A stretch of DNA of 41,735 nt from Cerasicoccus maritimus (lineage in GTDB: Bacteria > Verrucomicrobiota > Verrucomicrobiia > Opitutales > Cerasicoccaceae). The stretch is taken from assembly GCA_031296935.1 (NCBI GenBank), contig JAVDPD010000038.1, forward strand, positions 1 through 41,735. Direction: 5' to 3'. The notes under the pieces were generated by a model, which worked only from the letters and a program-made list of their open reading frames with translations, searched no databases and had not been told where the DNA came from. The position numbers and the translations under genes are program-made. Shown here in pieces: positions 25,736 through 35,068 of this stretch (position 1 is its first letter; the number at the start of each line of letters is the position of its first letter).

Positions 25736-27580
25736 TTAGCGCAGTAGTAGAAACAGGATTGGGCGGTTTGGTATGAGGCTGCTTTCTCTCGAATCAAGTT
25801 TGCAGAAGTCGCCGATGGTATCATCAAATTGGAGTTGGAGTGAGATTTCATCGTTGAGCGTTGCATCGGGAATCGGGAGGTCGATATAGCCCAGCGCCTC
25901 ACTGCCGGAGCCTTGATATCCTAGATTGATCAAGTTGCTGGCGTTACCGTAAGTGAGGGTAGATTCTGTCCAGCTGTTATCTACTCGGTAGGCTTTCATT
26001 GGCGATGTGAAATCAATAAAATCGCAGTGGACACTGAGGATTGCAGACGCTGTGTTGTAAGCTGCGTATTGGCTGTAATCGAAGTGGATGTATGTCTGAC
26101 GATCGTATTTGAGCTGGTCGGGCTGATGCTTCACCATGATGAGGCTGTCGCTGCCATAGTTATTATTGCTGTAATAGCCGCCCTGAGTGTAAGTGTCTCG
26201 GTCAGGGAAGGCGATCAAGCCATCTTCGAGGATTTGGAAATTATCAAAATAGATCGTCTCTTCCTGTGTGTAGCTAATGTGGCGATAGATGCCGCACTTG
26301 AAGTAGGGACCGTCGGCGTCGTTGTATGAGGTCGGGCCGCTGTAGTTAACAATGTGTTCGCCATCTTGCCAAATATCGAGAAAGCCATTGCTGGTATAAT
26401 CCCAGAGGACGGAAACTTCGAAGGTGATCCATTGCCCCTTGGGCAAATCGAAGTTACTACCGTCGGGATTTTTATGACTAACCTTAGTCGTGGTGGAGCC
26501 ATCGTTAACTGGTTCGGCGCTGTAAGCTGTGGTAATGGCGAGTTTGCTGTCAGTGGTAATGCTAAACGCTAGGTTGGCATTGCGATAGGATTCGTTGGGG
26601 TCTTTTCGACCATGCCACTGTGCAAAGATAGAGTGACCTCCGCTTGGCAGTTTGGCGGGGTGCCCGACTGTGGGCAGATAAACGCTGAAACGGTAGAAGT
26701 ATTGTTTCCCGATCGTTATTGGCAACCGGTGGCCGATCTCGGATCGCACAATCGAGTTGTCCGGGTTGCTTAGGGTTACTTTTAGCGCCCGGTTGCCGGA
26801 GTGGACAATGTTGTCGGTCGTTTCAAGTACGGCGGTTGTTCCCGGGGTTTCCTGCCACCATTCGTCATCGTCGGGCACGGTTAAGCCCTCCCAGTCCTGC
26901 GTTTGGTAGACGATGTCTTCTTCGATTCGCAATAGCTCGACGTTGTCAATGTATGCGCATTGTTGGGGGGAGGCGAATGTTCTGAAACCGACCTTCGCAA
27001 TGTTGGACGCATTGATGCTGCCTTCGGCTACAATTGCGGAGGTGTTGGCACCGGTGTCCTCAAAGATAACGCGGTAATCGCCGGATCGCACAGATCCGCT
27101 GGCGTCGGCAACCGTGTAACGAGTGGCTAGCGCAGTGTCGTTGACAATCAGGTATACGCGATACGTGGTGTCTAGACTATAAGCAGAATTGCCGTTGACG
27201 GTGCCATCGTTCAAGCTGATGCGGACGCAATTGCCGGTAGAGTTGAGATCGGTATCGGCGTAGCCAAACCACATTTCATCGTGGTTGCTGTCGTTGGGTT
27301 CGTAGAAGTCGAAAGAGAGGATTGAGGCTTTGCCCGCTACGTCGGGAACATTCTTGAAGAGTGAAATTTGAGCGCCTCCTGAGTCGTCCAGGCTGATGCA
27401 CTGATTGCTCGATCCGAAGGGGGAACCGTTGTTTGAAATTAAACAATTGGCCGCAGTGTCCCAGTTGGCGGGAGAGGTTGCTGGAGTTTCGTTTTCAGCG
27501 TCTTCGAAAAATATCTGGGTATTCGCGTTGAGGCTGAGGGTAAGGGTAGATAGCGGTATTAATAGGAGTTTTTTAAGCAT
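25736..27580 (-). CDS. Secreted polysaccharide lyase with C-terminal DNRLRE/CBM96-like module
   Basis: 614-residue secreted protein, start at 27580 where a signal peptide (MLKKLLLIPLSTLTLSLNA) begins. The N-terminal domain (about 20-215) is shared with the PEP-CTERM neighbour. The middle (about 220-450; HSGNRALKV, RSEIGHRLPI, FRFSVYLP-type YRFSVYLP, HSIFAQWHG, GQWITFEVSVLWD, YFKCGIYRH, YFDNFQI) has the beta-jelly-roll pattern of the heparin-lyase-I-like Polysacc_lyase family (PL13/PL20-type fold). The C-terminal part (about 455-614; DTYTQGGYYSNNNYGSDSL to SWTESTLTYGNA) is a DNRLRE/CBM96-like module, a family known for binding alginate. Substrate: probably a uronate-rich polysaccharide; not provable from sequence. 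Confidence 0.8.
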   Translation of the reverse strand: MLKKLLLIPLSTLTLSLNANTQIFFEDAENETPATSPANWDTAANCLISNNGSPFGSSNQCISLDDSGGAQISLFKNVPDVAGKASILSFDFYEPNDSNHDEMWFGYADTDLNSTGNCVRISLNDGTVNGNSAYSLDTTYRVYLIVNDTALATRYTVADASGSVRSGDYRVIFEDTGANTSAIVAEGSINASNIAKVGFRTFASPQQCAYIDNVELLRIEEDIVYQTQDWEGLTVPDDDEWWQETPGTTAVLETTDNIVHSGNRALKVTLSNPDNSIVRSEIGHRLPITIGKQYFYRFSVYLPTVGHPAKLPSGGHSIFAQWHGRKDPNESYRNANLAFSITTDSKLAITTAYSAEPVNDGSTTTKVSHKNPDGSNFDLPKGQWITFEVSVLWDYTSNGFLDIWQDGEHIVNYSGPTSYNDADGPYFKCGIYRHISYTQEETIYFDNFQILEDGLIAFPDRDTYTQGGYYSNNNYGSDSLIMVKHQPDQLKYDRQTYIHFDYSQYAAYNTASAILSVHCDFIDFTSPMKAYRVDNSWTESTLTYGNASNLINLGYQGSGSEALGYIDLPIPDATLNDEISLQLQFDDTIGDFCKLDSRESSLIPNRPILFLLLR

Positions 27581-27648
27581 ACGATAATGGGGGTAAGGGG
27601 TTGGCTGATCTATCCCCATTGCGAGTAAGTTTATCAACATGCTTGGCA

Positions 27649-27662
27649 GTTTAATTGTAAAG
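27649..27662 (-). promoter_or_regulatory. LacI-type operator candidate, site 2 (three mismatches)
   Basis: Minus strand CTTTACAATTAAAC, 68 bp upstream of the lyase start and sense to it. It forms a divergent pair with site 3, 25 bp centre to centre. Confidence 0.5.
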
Positions 27663-27673
27663 TTGGCCGCACT

Positions 27674-27687
27674 GTTTACAGTTAAAT
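27674..27687 (+). promoter_or_regulatory. LacI-type operator candidate, site 3 (exact)
   Basis: GTTTACAGTTAAAT, exact consensus, 62 bp upstream of the gene at 27750 and sense to it. Confidence 0.65.
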
Positions 27688-27749
27688 TATCATGGCAATT
27701 GGGAGTAAGATCGCGACTGGCTAGGGTGGCTATAAACCATAAGTTTTAT

Positions 27750-28499
27750 ATGTCTAAAGTTCTATATATATCCCTCTTGGCTTCCGCTTGTTCCTTGCAG
27801 GCCGACACTTCAAAAATCTTTGAAGATGATTTTGAAAATCGAAGAACTGGCACTGTGTTGCAGGATTCTATTTCATCCGACGGCAAGGCCCAATGGTCCT
27901 TTCAAGGTGGTGATGACGGTGGTGTTATTCTCGAGAGGAACGGAGATGTCCTGGTTTGTTTTCGGCAGAATGAAGCCGCAGATTCGGGCATCCTGTCTGC
28001 ACGTCTGGTGTCTGATCCGCACTCTTCTATTCATGTGAAAGACGGGGTCATTGAATTCGATTATTACTACCTTCAGGCCTTCAATGATAACGTGAGCTTT
28101 ATGTTGAACTACCGCTTGGAAACGGATCTCAAGAACCCGAATACCGGTGGCGTGATCAATGGCTACCAGCTTCGTTTAAGAGCGCTTAATTCGACCAACC
28201 CGGATTCTATTATGTGGACGATTCAAAAGGATCCAGATTTGCCTGATCCGGTTATCCAGACTGGTTCATTCTATGTCTCTGACCTGGTCGTGAAAGGGAA
28301 CGATGCTCCCGGTGAGGTCGTTCGGGTAAAGCTTGAGCTGGATGGTGAGTCGCAAAAACTGTCGCTGAACGGCTCGATCGTTGCTTCCTTCAAAGATGCG
28401 ACTTCGAATAACGCTTACGAAGGCGCGTTTAACTTCATTAACAATGGGTCGCGTGCAAGAGGCATCGGCCAAATAGTGGTTTCGAAGAAAACGAAGTAA
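27750..28499 (+). CDS. Exported protein, lectin-like fold suspected
   Basis: 249-residue protein with a signal peptide (MSKVLYISLLASACSLQA). The start at 27750 is chosen for it; the frame is open further upstream but passes through both operator-like sites. The body has the look of a concanavalin/laminin-type sandwich (FEDDFENRRTG, VIEFDYYYLQ, VRVKLELDGESQKLSLNGSIVASF), as in glycoside-binding or 3-keto-disaccharide-hydrolase-like proteins. No catalytic motif is recognised. It resembles the two neighbours only in the opening FEDDFEN (compare FSDNFES, FEDAEN). It is divergent from the lyase and shares its operator region, so it is probably induced together with it. Specific function unknown. 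Confidence 0.7.
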   Translation: MSKVLYISLLASACSLQADTSKIFEDDFENRRTGTVLQDSISSDGKAQWSFQGGDDGGVILERNGDVLVCFRQNEAADSGILSARLVSDPHSSIHVKDGVIEFDYYYLQAFNDNVSFMLNYRLETDLKNPNTGGVINGYQLRLRALNSTNPDSIMWTIQKDPDLPDPVIQTGSFYVSDLVVKGNDAPGEVVRVKLELDGESQKLSLNGSIVASFKDATSNNAYEGAFNFINNGSRARGIGQIVVSKKTK

Positions 28500-28512
28500 G
28501 CCAATGCGCTTT

Positions 28513-28555
28513 GCTTGAGGTGCGGCCCGAGCGTTCGCATCTCAAGCACGCTTTT
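28513..28555 (+). terminator. Terminator between convergent genes
   Basis: GCTTGAGGTGCG (28513-28524) pairs with CGCATCTCAAGC (28536-28547), with one G-T pair, then ACGCTTTTAG. It lies 13 bp after the stop of the gene ending at 28499. Confidence 0.7.
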
Positions 28556-28601
28556 AGAATGGGCAAATTTTTGAGCGACAAATCGCAGCCAGTTGTTTTC
28601 G

Positions 28602-29315
28602 TCATTGCGCTTGCTGAGCCTGATCGGTGGGGGTCGATTTCAGACGTTCCCTCATGGGGATCATTTCCACTCGCCCATTACTGCCTGGGATAAAAATAAG
28701 GTGAACGGACATATCGGGAGTCACACCAAAGGTGCTGTTTATCTTTGGCTCCCAGCCTTCGCCTTCTTTTGCGGCGAGTTGGATCGAGACTTTAATCACT
28801 CCGGGATTATCAGACTCGAATGGCAAAACCGTTGATTCTCGGGGCGCCAGTTGAAACTTCATTCCGTTGAGGCGTCCGGCAATCTGGCTGGAGGTCATGT
28901 TGATCAACCTGGATTCTCCGTTGTGCAGCGGCTCAGTCGGCATTGGCATGGCTTCGGCCGCAACTCCATCCCCGGAGTATTGCTTGATGAAGACCAGTGC
29001 TCTCCGGACGCTGGCGTCCAGCATGACGTCGGCGACGGGAAGGGGCTCTGCTGAGTCCTCTTGGCGTTTATATAAAAGCATTGGAGCGGCACCGCTGTAT
29101 TGATACGGCTTGGATAAAGCGCCATTGGGAATGAAAACCCGCTCAAAGGCGTCGCCTGACTGGACATACAGGTCTTTGATTGTGCGGTTCACACTGATTG
29201 CCCGCCAGGTTACATTCAACTGCTCTTCGGGTAGTTGGCTTTGAGCGGTGCAGATTGGACTAGTCGCAGTGAGAGACAGAAAGATGGATGCGTATTTGAT
29301 GGAGTGGGTAATCAT
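28602..29315 (-). CDS. Exported hypothetical protein, partner of the pilin-like gene
   Basis: 237-residue protein with a signal peptide (about 1-24, ending ICTAQ). No known domain is recognised. The body is mainly beta-type (VTWRAISVNRTIKDLYVQSGD, FERVFIPNGALSKPYQYSGAAPMLLYKR) and ends in a polar tail. It starts 10 bp after the stop of the large pilin-like gene on the same strand, so the two form an operon. Such a small exported protein after a PilX/Verru_Chthon-type gene is probably part of the same surface or secretion apparatus; that is inference from position. Confidence 0.65.
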   Translation of the reverse strand: MITHSIKYASIFLSLTATSPICTAQSQLPEEQLNVTWRAISVNRTIKDLYVQSGDAFERVFIPNGALSKPYQYSGAAPMLLYKRQEDSAEPLPVADVMLDASVRRALVFIKQYSGDGVAAEAMPMPTEPLHNGESRLINMTSSQIAGRLNGMKFQLAPRESTVLPFESDNPGVIKVSIQLAAKEGEGWEPKINSTFGVTPDMSVHLIFIPGSNGRVEMIPMRERLKSTPTDQAQQAQ

Positions 29316-29325
29316 GCTAGTCGCT

Positions 29326-32300
29326 TTATTTTTGTTCAGGAATCCAACGTAGGGCTACGATTCGGAAACGTCGCCCCATGCTGCCGGCGGTAGTTGCAGT
29401 TTCGATCGGTTCAGTCGCTGAGACTTTTTCCGGGAAGCGTTGGACAATGGCTTCCAGCCATGCCTTTACCGGCGTGCTTCCGGTGACGTGGGATTCGCCG
29501 TATGCGCGAATGCGAAATGTGTCAGAGCGTGCGGTGATGATGGGCGCGATTGGCGTTAGTAGATCCGCTTGAGTTATCGCTCCAGGCGCTGCATCGAATT
29601 GGTTTCCGTAGAAGAATGTAGGTTCTGGAAAAGTAGTCCCATCGGGTTCGCTGTTGATCTCGTCGCCAACGATGTCGTCATTAATCTGGCTCTGGTCGAT
29701 GGCTCGCTGAAGTGCGCCGGATAGCGCCTGGTAGGCGTTTGCGCCACTGCCTGCGGTCAGATTTCGATTGATGAAATGAGCAAGCGAAAGGAAAGGACCA
29801 CGCGCTTTGACTTCTTCTACAATCGCCTCGGCCAAGTCGTTGATTTCGTCATCGGTCAACGCCCGGGCGCCGTTCCACACTTCGCTGCTATCGGCGCTGT
29901 TTACGCTATCGGAGTCAAAGCCATTGCCAATTGGGCGGGCCAGGCGCGGAAAGAGATAAGACAAGTTGTTTTGTTGAACGCCGTCTTCGTGAACCAGCGT
30001 ATGCTTATTCAAGCCGGCGAGTAGCGCCTTCCATGCTTCAACAGAAGTCGAGTTGACATTGAACGCGCCTTCGACGAGCAGGCTCTGGGCGCTGCCATAG
30101 GCATTGTCTGGAATCTCGGAAAGCGCTGATTGTAGCGTGAGCCTTGGATTGCGAGGGTTGTCAACCGCAGTGGCGTCATCGCTGGCGTCTAGCGTGGAAA
30201 AGAAGAAACCATCCCAAAGCGCTTCGTTGGTGCGGTATGACTCATCGAAGTTGGCCTGCATAAGATACCAATGGGTCGTGTTGTCGTCAAAGTAGCTCAG
30301 TGTTCTGGGGACGCTAGGGTCGGCCAGGGAATTCCCCAAAATGTAGCTTGGGGCGAAGGAATCCGTGTTGTCATAGGTAATGCTTGGGTTCATGAACTTG
30401 ACGCTCAGATCGACGTGACGTAGTTGGCCGAGTGATAGAAAATTTTTCGGGTCGGAAGGGATTTCGAATAAACCAACTTTCGCGTGGGCGGAGAAACCGT
30501 GGCTATTGCCGAAGTAGGCGTTGCTAGTGCTTGCTTCTACATCCGTGGTAAAATCGCCCAAGCCATAATCGCCAGCGAAAAGCCTGGGGGTGCCTGTGCG
30601 CACATATCCGTTTCTGGAAAAGTGGCTACTGCGTAAGTTGAAGTTCGCCAAGTAGCGCACGTTATCCAGGTCGATCTTGTAGCTGAATCCAGCTTTAGGG
30701 AAGATGACCAAGTTATCGCCCTGCTCTGCGATGGCCGAAGTGGAGGTGACATTGGGGGAGTAGGCGATACCATCGTAGTTACTCAATGGCGTTTGGGAAT
30801 TTGCGCCATCGAGTTGCAGCTTGAAGCGCAGGATGCCTGAGTTATCCAGCATAAACTCATAGAACTCCGGAGTGACCCCCTCGTTCAGGGTGTCCTTGAA
30901 TTCTACAATGGCGCTTTTGGAATCATCGAATCCGGCGACGAGCATATTCCCTTGGCTGTCATCGGCATTGTGTGTCGTTAGGTCTGGATTCAACGGCCCG
31001 ACATAATTGCCAGTGTCTTTCAGGGTGAGCACTTTGACTTCTCCTGGACTGAATTCCAGTATATCCGAATGGAAGAAAATGGCACCGCTGTAGTCGTTGC
31101 TTCCACTTTTACTCCTAGGATTAAAAAGAGCGTTGAGGCCGTCTTTGAATTTATAGCCACCGAATGTTACCGGACCATCTGAGGTTTCAACGTCGACCGT
31201 AAGCTCTGTAGAATCTCCCGTGTTGTGTTGTTCAAATACGAATCGGTAAGTGGCGGGCGCCAAGCTTGCGTTGTAGGGATTGTGGAGCACGACAACCGGG
31301 AAGAGGTGCATGCGCAAGTGTCCGCCATTTTCGCCTAGAGTTGGGTTGCTGAAGGAGAAGTTGAAGTATAGCTTTAGTTGAGTGAGCACCGGGCCAATGC
31401 CGTTTTTATGGTTGCTGCTATTGTGGATATTACGGACCAGAGGCGTTGGGGTAAGGCTGCCGTTTACCTTGAGGACTTTTGCATGTTGGTACCAATCCTG
31501 GAAAGTACTCCAGGCAGGTCCCGGCAGCGTATCGCGCGTTAAGACCGGGTCGGGTTCTTGGTAGAGATAGCCTGTGGGCAAGGCGTCGTTTTCGAACATC
31601 CAGGTTAGGTCTTGCTTGAGGCCGCCGAGACGTTGATCACTGAGGACGCCTTTGGAGTGCACACTAATGTCGTGGAAATGCGACTTGCGAAAAGTGTTGT
31701 CATTGCCAAGGGCGAGATCCAGCGAGTCGTCTGAGAATATGCGGTCCAGCGTTTCGGGATTCATTGGAAAAGCATCTCCTATCGCTTCGCTGTCTGGCGC
31801 GGTGCTGGCCTGCATCATATGTGCTCCTGTTTGGGGCATGGTCAACAGGCGTCGCTCATCGGTAAGGGTGTGGGCAAGGTCGTCGCTGATGTTAATGGTC
31901 GCTTTGACGCCTTCATCGCCAACCCAGTAGGCATAGCTATTGGTCGTGAAGGTTGGGCCTGAATCGATGCTAACGAGCTCCGCGCGCACCTTATCATTTA
32001 CATCGTTGACTGATGTGTCGCCTACGAGCACGGGCCAATCGGTGGACACTGGATCCAGGAGGTTGTCTTCAACGTTTTCGCCCGACACGAGCACTTTCTG
32101 AAGAGAGGCAGAGTAACTGCTTAGGTTTCGAGAAGCGTCATAAGCGCCGGTGTTTGTCCAAACGCCGGTCCAATGTTTTTTCGATGAGTCAGGCGCGAGG
32201 GTGGCGTCTACATTGATTGATCCGGTTGCTACGGTGTCTTCACCGGCTACGGATTGTAGTTCTCCCATTGCGACATAGAGACCGTAAAGCGCATTTTGCT

Positions 32301-32463
32301 TAGCCATCATATGCTGCTTCTTGATGCTCACACTCGCCAGCTCCACTTGCGTCATTGTGCCAATCGATAGCAGGAGCAACATGATGAAGGCCATGAGCGT
32401 TAGTGCTATAACAAGGGCAAATCCACGTTTGCCTTTGGGGCATGGGGGCGGGAGGTCTTTCAT
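29326..32463 (-). CDS. Very large PilX/Verru_Chthon-like prepilin protein
   Basis: 1045-residue protein with a type IV prepilin-like start: a basic leader (KDLPPPCPKGKRG) cut at G/F before FALVIALTLMAFIMLLLLSIGTMTQVELA, the hydrophobic stem helix. The usual Glu at +5 is missing, as in PilX- or GspK-type minor pilins. The rest, about 1000 residues, is a large extracellular part rich in Asn, Ser, Asp and aromatic residues with no recognised enzyme domain. Similar long proteins with this start are frequent in Verrucomicrobiota (Verru_Chthon cassette protein A). It could display or assemble a pseudopilus that handles polysaccharide at the surface. It is divergent from the heparinase gene, with a paired operator between them. 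Confidence 0.75.
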   Translation of the reverse strand: MKDLPPPCPKGKRGFALVIALTLMAFIMLLLLSIGTMTQVELASVSIKKQHMMAKQNALYGLYVAMGELQSVAGEDTVATGSINVDATLAPDSSKKHWTGVWTNTGAYDASRNLSSYSASLQKVLVSGENVEDNLLDPVSTDWPVLVGDTSVNDVNDKVRAELVSIDSGPTFTTNSYAYWVGDEGVKATINISDDLAHTLTDERRLLTMPQTGAHMMQASTAPDSEAIGDAFPMNPETLDRIFSDDSLDLALGNDNTFRKSHFHDISVHSKGVLSDQRLGGLKQDLTWMFENDALPTGYLYQEPDPVLTRDTLPGPAWSTFQDWYQHAKVLKVNGSLTPTPLVRNIHNSSNHKNGIGPVLTQLKLYFNFSFSNPTLGENGGHLRMHLFPVVVLHNPYNASLAPATYRFVFEQHNTGDSTELTVDVETSDGPVTFGGYKFKDGLNALFNPRSKSGSNDYSGAIFFHSDILEFSPGEVKVLTLKDTGNYVGPLNPDLTTHNADDSQGNMLVAGFDDSKSAIVEFKDTLNEGVTPEFYEFMLDNSGILRFKLQLDGANSQTPLSNYDGIAYSPNVTSTSAIAEQGDNLVIFPKAGFSYKIDLDNVRYLANFNLRSSHFSRNGYVRTGTPRLFAGDYGLGDFTTDVEASTSNAYFGNSHGFSAHAKVGLFEIPSDPKNFLSLGQLRHVDLSVKFMNPSITYDNTDSFAPSYILGNSLADPSVPRTLSYFDDNTTHWYLMQANFDESYRTNEALWDGFFFSTLDASDDATAVDNPRNPRLTLQSALSEIPDNAYGSAQSLLVEGAFNVNSTSVEAWKALLAGLNKHTLVHEDGVQQNNLSYLFPRLARPIGNGFDSDSVNSADSSEVWNGARALTDDEINDLAEAIVEEVKARGPFLSLAHFINRNLTAGSGANAYQALSGALQRAIDQSQINDDIVGDEINSEPDGTTFPEPTFFYGNQFDAAPGAITQADLLTPIAPIITARSDTFRIRAYGESHVTGSTPVKAWLEAIVQRFPEKVSATEPIETATTAGSMGRRFRIVALRWIPEQK

Positions 32464-32634
32464 TACAAGCTGATTAGTGCGAAAATGAATCGTCTAGTGG
32501 GGCGCGGGGCATATATTTTTATGCTCCTGATTCAAACGAGGCTGAGTCATTGGCAGGGGTATTATTATTGCTTCTTTGACGGATATCATCATGTTTTCGA
32601 TGAGCGCGAGCAAGGTTCGTTTAAGTCGTATATC

Positions 32635-32648
32635 ATTTAACTGTAAAC
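32635..32648 (-). promoter_or_regulatory. LacI-type operator candidate, site 4 (exact)
   Basis: Minus strand GTTTACAGTTAAAT, 171 bp upstream of the pilin-like gene and sense to it. Paired with site 5, 39 bp centre to centre. Confidence 0.65.
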
Positions 32649-32673
32649 GAAGGGAAGGGGATGGCCGCGATTT

Positions 32674-32687
32674 GTTTACAGTTAAAT
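32674..32687 (+). promoter_or_regulatory. LacI-type operator candidate, site 5 (exact)
   Basis: GTTTACAGTTAAAT, 50 bp upstream of the heparinase-family start and sense to it. It is the mirror image of site 4. Confidence 0.65.
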
Positions 32688-32724
32688 GCGCGTACATGTT
32701 GTCTGTCGCCATGCACAGGATGCT

Positions 32725-32730
32725 TATAAT
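32725..32730 (+). promoter_or_regulatory. Candidate -10 box of the heparinase-family gene
   Basis: A perfect TATAAT ends 7 bp before the preferred ATG at 32738, so transcription would begin at or next to the start codon. No consensus -35 is at standard spacing. The operator at 32674 would lie near position -60. Confidence 0.35.
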
Positions 32731-32737
32731 TGGGCAT

Positions 32738-35068
32738 ATGTTTGTTAACCCTATCCGCCGTAATGCATGCCTCCAGGCATGGATTATTCTGATTTCAGTA
32801 TGCCTCTCAGCCGCCTGTTACGCTGATGCTAAAGGCAGTGAGCGTATACCGCCCCGACAAAAAATAGTGGTGACTCCCGAGCCTTATGAAGGGATGCCCA
32901 TTGCGCTCAATCCGCCAACCTTTCGCTGGCCAGAATCGACAGAACTTCCCGCTACGGTAACGGTGCGCTCCAGCTCTGGAGATGTCGTGCTGAAGTCGGA
33001 TCCACGGGATCATTACTACTTCCGCCCTCTTGAGCCGTTGCCATCCGGTGAGTACGAATGGTCCTTTACTGACGCCAACGGCGTGGTGACTGGCGGCGGT
33101 CATTTTGAGTTGTCAGAAGACTTGGAGAAATGGCCGGTTGCGCCAGCAAAGGAAGCGGTGAACAACATTCCTTCCGGGCATCCGCGTGTTCACACCCGAC
33201 CGGAGAAGATCGAAGCGCTGAAGCTGTTGCTTCAGAATACGGAGAATAAGGATTTTCAGGATTTTCTGAGGCGGCATGCCGGAGGTAAGCGTCCTGATTT
33301 GGAACCTTTGTCGGAGGAGTTTTTCTTCGATGTGCGAGATGATAGCTACAAGTCATCGAAGCAGATATTTTGGAAGTCTGGAGATTACTCTTTGAAAGCA
33401 GCCCGTGGCATTGTGGAAAACTGCATTCTCTACCAACTGACTGGTGAGCAGAAATACGCTGAGTACGTAAAAAAACGCGCGTTGGCAATAGCTGATCTGA
33501 ACCCGTGGGGATTGACCACGCATGATGTTAATCAGTTTGGAAACAGCCGCCTCGTGAATGCGCTTGGTTGGGCTTACAGTTGGCTTTACGATCAATACAC
33601 GGAGGAAGAGCGCGAGAAGATTCGTAATGCGATTGTCGATCGTTGTCGTATCGCTTTGTTGGATGCGGAAGCTGAGCGCTGGCCTTGGCCAATGATTCCA
33701 CGTTTGGAATACACGAAGGTTGAGCCGCATGCCTGGCAGTTTGTTGTCTATCATTTGTCGGTTGGTTTGATTGCTGTTTATGGAGAATCGCCGGAGGCGC
33801 AGGAATGGCTGCCTTGGCTGATTGATTTGTATGTGGCCAATTATCCGTGGTTCAGCGGTTCGGATGGCGGTTCCGCCGAGCAGGTTCCTTATTTCCTGGG
33901 GACTAATCTGATTTCAAGCCAGCAAGCCGTGCATCTGGTCAAGACGGCTACTGGTCTCGATTTGGCTGGTAATCCCTGGCATCGCAATGCGCCTTACTTC
34001 ATGATCTATGGTTTTGGAACTGGCGCTAATGCGAGCCAGTATGGAGACAACTCTGGGCGTCCTCCGGGTGGTTCTGGCACGATGACTGCGCGCAATGCCG
34101 CAGTGCAGTTTCAGGATGGCGTGGTTGCGAGTTATTACGATTTTCTGCTGCGTCGAGCATCTGCGCGTAATACATATATCCCGTTGCTGGAGGCTCCCTT
34201 TGAGCTGCCGGAGCGTAAGTCGCTCGCCGACTTGCCTACGAGTCGCTTGTTCAGCGATGTGGGTTTGGTCTTCATGCGTTCCGAGTGGGAAGATCCCAAT
34301 AACGAAATTTTTATGGAATTCAAATCGTCGACGTTTGGTTCCATTGGTCATGGGCATAACGACCAGAATAGCTTTAACCTGTCGGCCTACGGAAAAGTGC
34401 TACTACTCGATAGCGGATTCTATAACTACTATGATAGCCCGCACCACAACGGTTGGACGCGGACAACGCGCGCACACAATGCCATCCTCATGGATGGCAC
34501 TGGGCAGCCGGGTAGCTCGGATCAATTCTATGGCGAGATTGTGCACTTTGAAGACACCGATGACACCACCTATACCATTGGGGATGCACACCGGGCCTAT
34601 AATAAAGTCGACCTAGAACGCTTTGATCGGCATGTGCTATGGATCAAGCCCGATGTGTTTGTCATCGCTGATGATGTTCAATCGAGCGAAGCGATTCAAT
34701 ATCAGTACATGCTCCACGCCAAGAATCCCTTTAAGATTGATGGGAACGTACTGCAGGTGGACAACGAGCCGGCTCATGCTAAGGTCACTTTTATTGAGCC
34801 GACTAATCTGAACATCTCGCAGTCGGATCAGTTCCTGAAGCCTATTGAGGAAATTGTGCGCCGCCCCGGAAAAGCGACTCCTGTTCCGCAGTGGCATATG
34901 ACGGCGGAGACACCCGAGAAGTCAAAGGCGCAGCGATTTATCACGGTCATCGAAGTTTACAAAACAGGGGACTCTAACGAGGTCACGGTGGATGTTGTGG
35001 AAAGCGACGAAGGGGTGTCCGTGGAGCTCTCCGATGGACGCAAAGGCCAAATTACCTGGCGGGACTAG
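32738..35068 (+). CDS. DUF4962 / heparinase II-III family polysaccharide lyase
   Basis: 776-residue secreted lyase. The start at 32738 puts a signal peptide first (basic NPIRRN, then AWIILISVCLSAACYA); Mets at 32711 and 32720 are alternatives. An Ig-like stretch (about 40-125) and a DUF4962 alpha-toroid (about 140-440) precede the heparinase II/III beta-sandwich (about 500-700), with GSIGHGHNDQNSFNLSAYG and THNAILMDG-like RAHNAILMDG, where the catalytic and metal residues of the fold sit. DUF4962 plus Hepar_II_III is the architecture of the PL39-type alginate lyases, so a uronate polymer is likely, but related families act on sulfated glycans. Its end overlaps the converging LacI gene by 4 bp. 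Confidence 0.85.
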   Translation: MFVNPIRRNACLQAWIILISVCLSAACYADAKGSERIPPRQKIVVTPEPYEGMPIALNPPTFRWPESTELPATVTVRSSSGDVVLKSDPRDHYYFRPLEPLPSGEYEWSFTDANGVVTGGGHFELSEDLEKWPVAPAKEAVNNIPSGHPRVHTRPEKIEALKLLLQNTENKDFQDFLRRHAGGKRPDLEPLSEEFFFDVRDDSYKSSKQIFWKSGDYSLKAARGIVENCILYQLTGEQKYAEYVKKRALAIADLNPWGLTTHDVNQFGNSRLVNALGWAYSWLYDQYTEEEREKIRNAIVDRCRIALLDAEAERWPWPMIPRLEYTKVEPHAWQFVVYHLSVGLIAVYGESPEAQEWLPWLIDLYVANYPWFSGSDGGSAEQVPYFLGTNLISSQQAVHLVKTATGLDLAGNPWHRNAPYFMIYGFGTGANASQYGDNSGRPPGGSGTMTARNAAVQFQDGVVASYYDFLLRRASARNTYIPLLEAPFELPERKSLADLPTSRLFSDVGLVFMRSEWEDPNNEIFMEFKSSTFGSIGHGHNDQNSFNLSAYGKVLLLDSGFYNYYDSPHHNGWTRTTRAHNAILMDGTGQPGSSDQFYGEIVHFEDTDDTTYTIGDAHRAYNKVDLERFDRHVLWIKPDVFVIADDVQSSEAIQYQYMLHAKNPFKIDGNVLQVDNEPAHAKVTFIEPTNLNISQSDQFLKPIEEIVRRPGKATPVPQWHMTAETPEKSKAQRFITVIEVYKTGDSNEVTVDVVESDEGVSVELSDGRKGQITWRD

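Noticed and set aside
27674..27680. TTTACA in the repeated sites read as a -35 box
   Set aside because: No consistent -10 lies 16-18 bp downstream at the sites checked, so a protein-binding site is the better reading.
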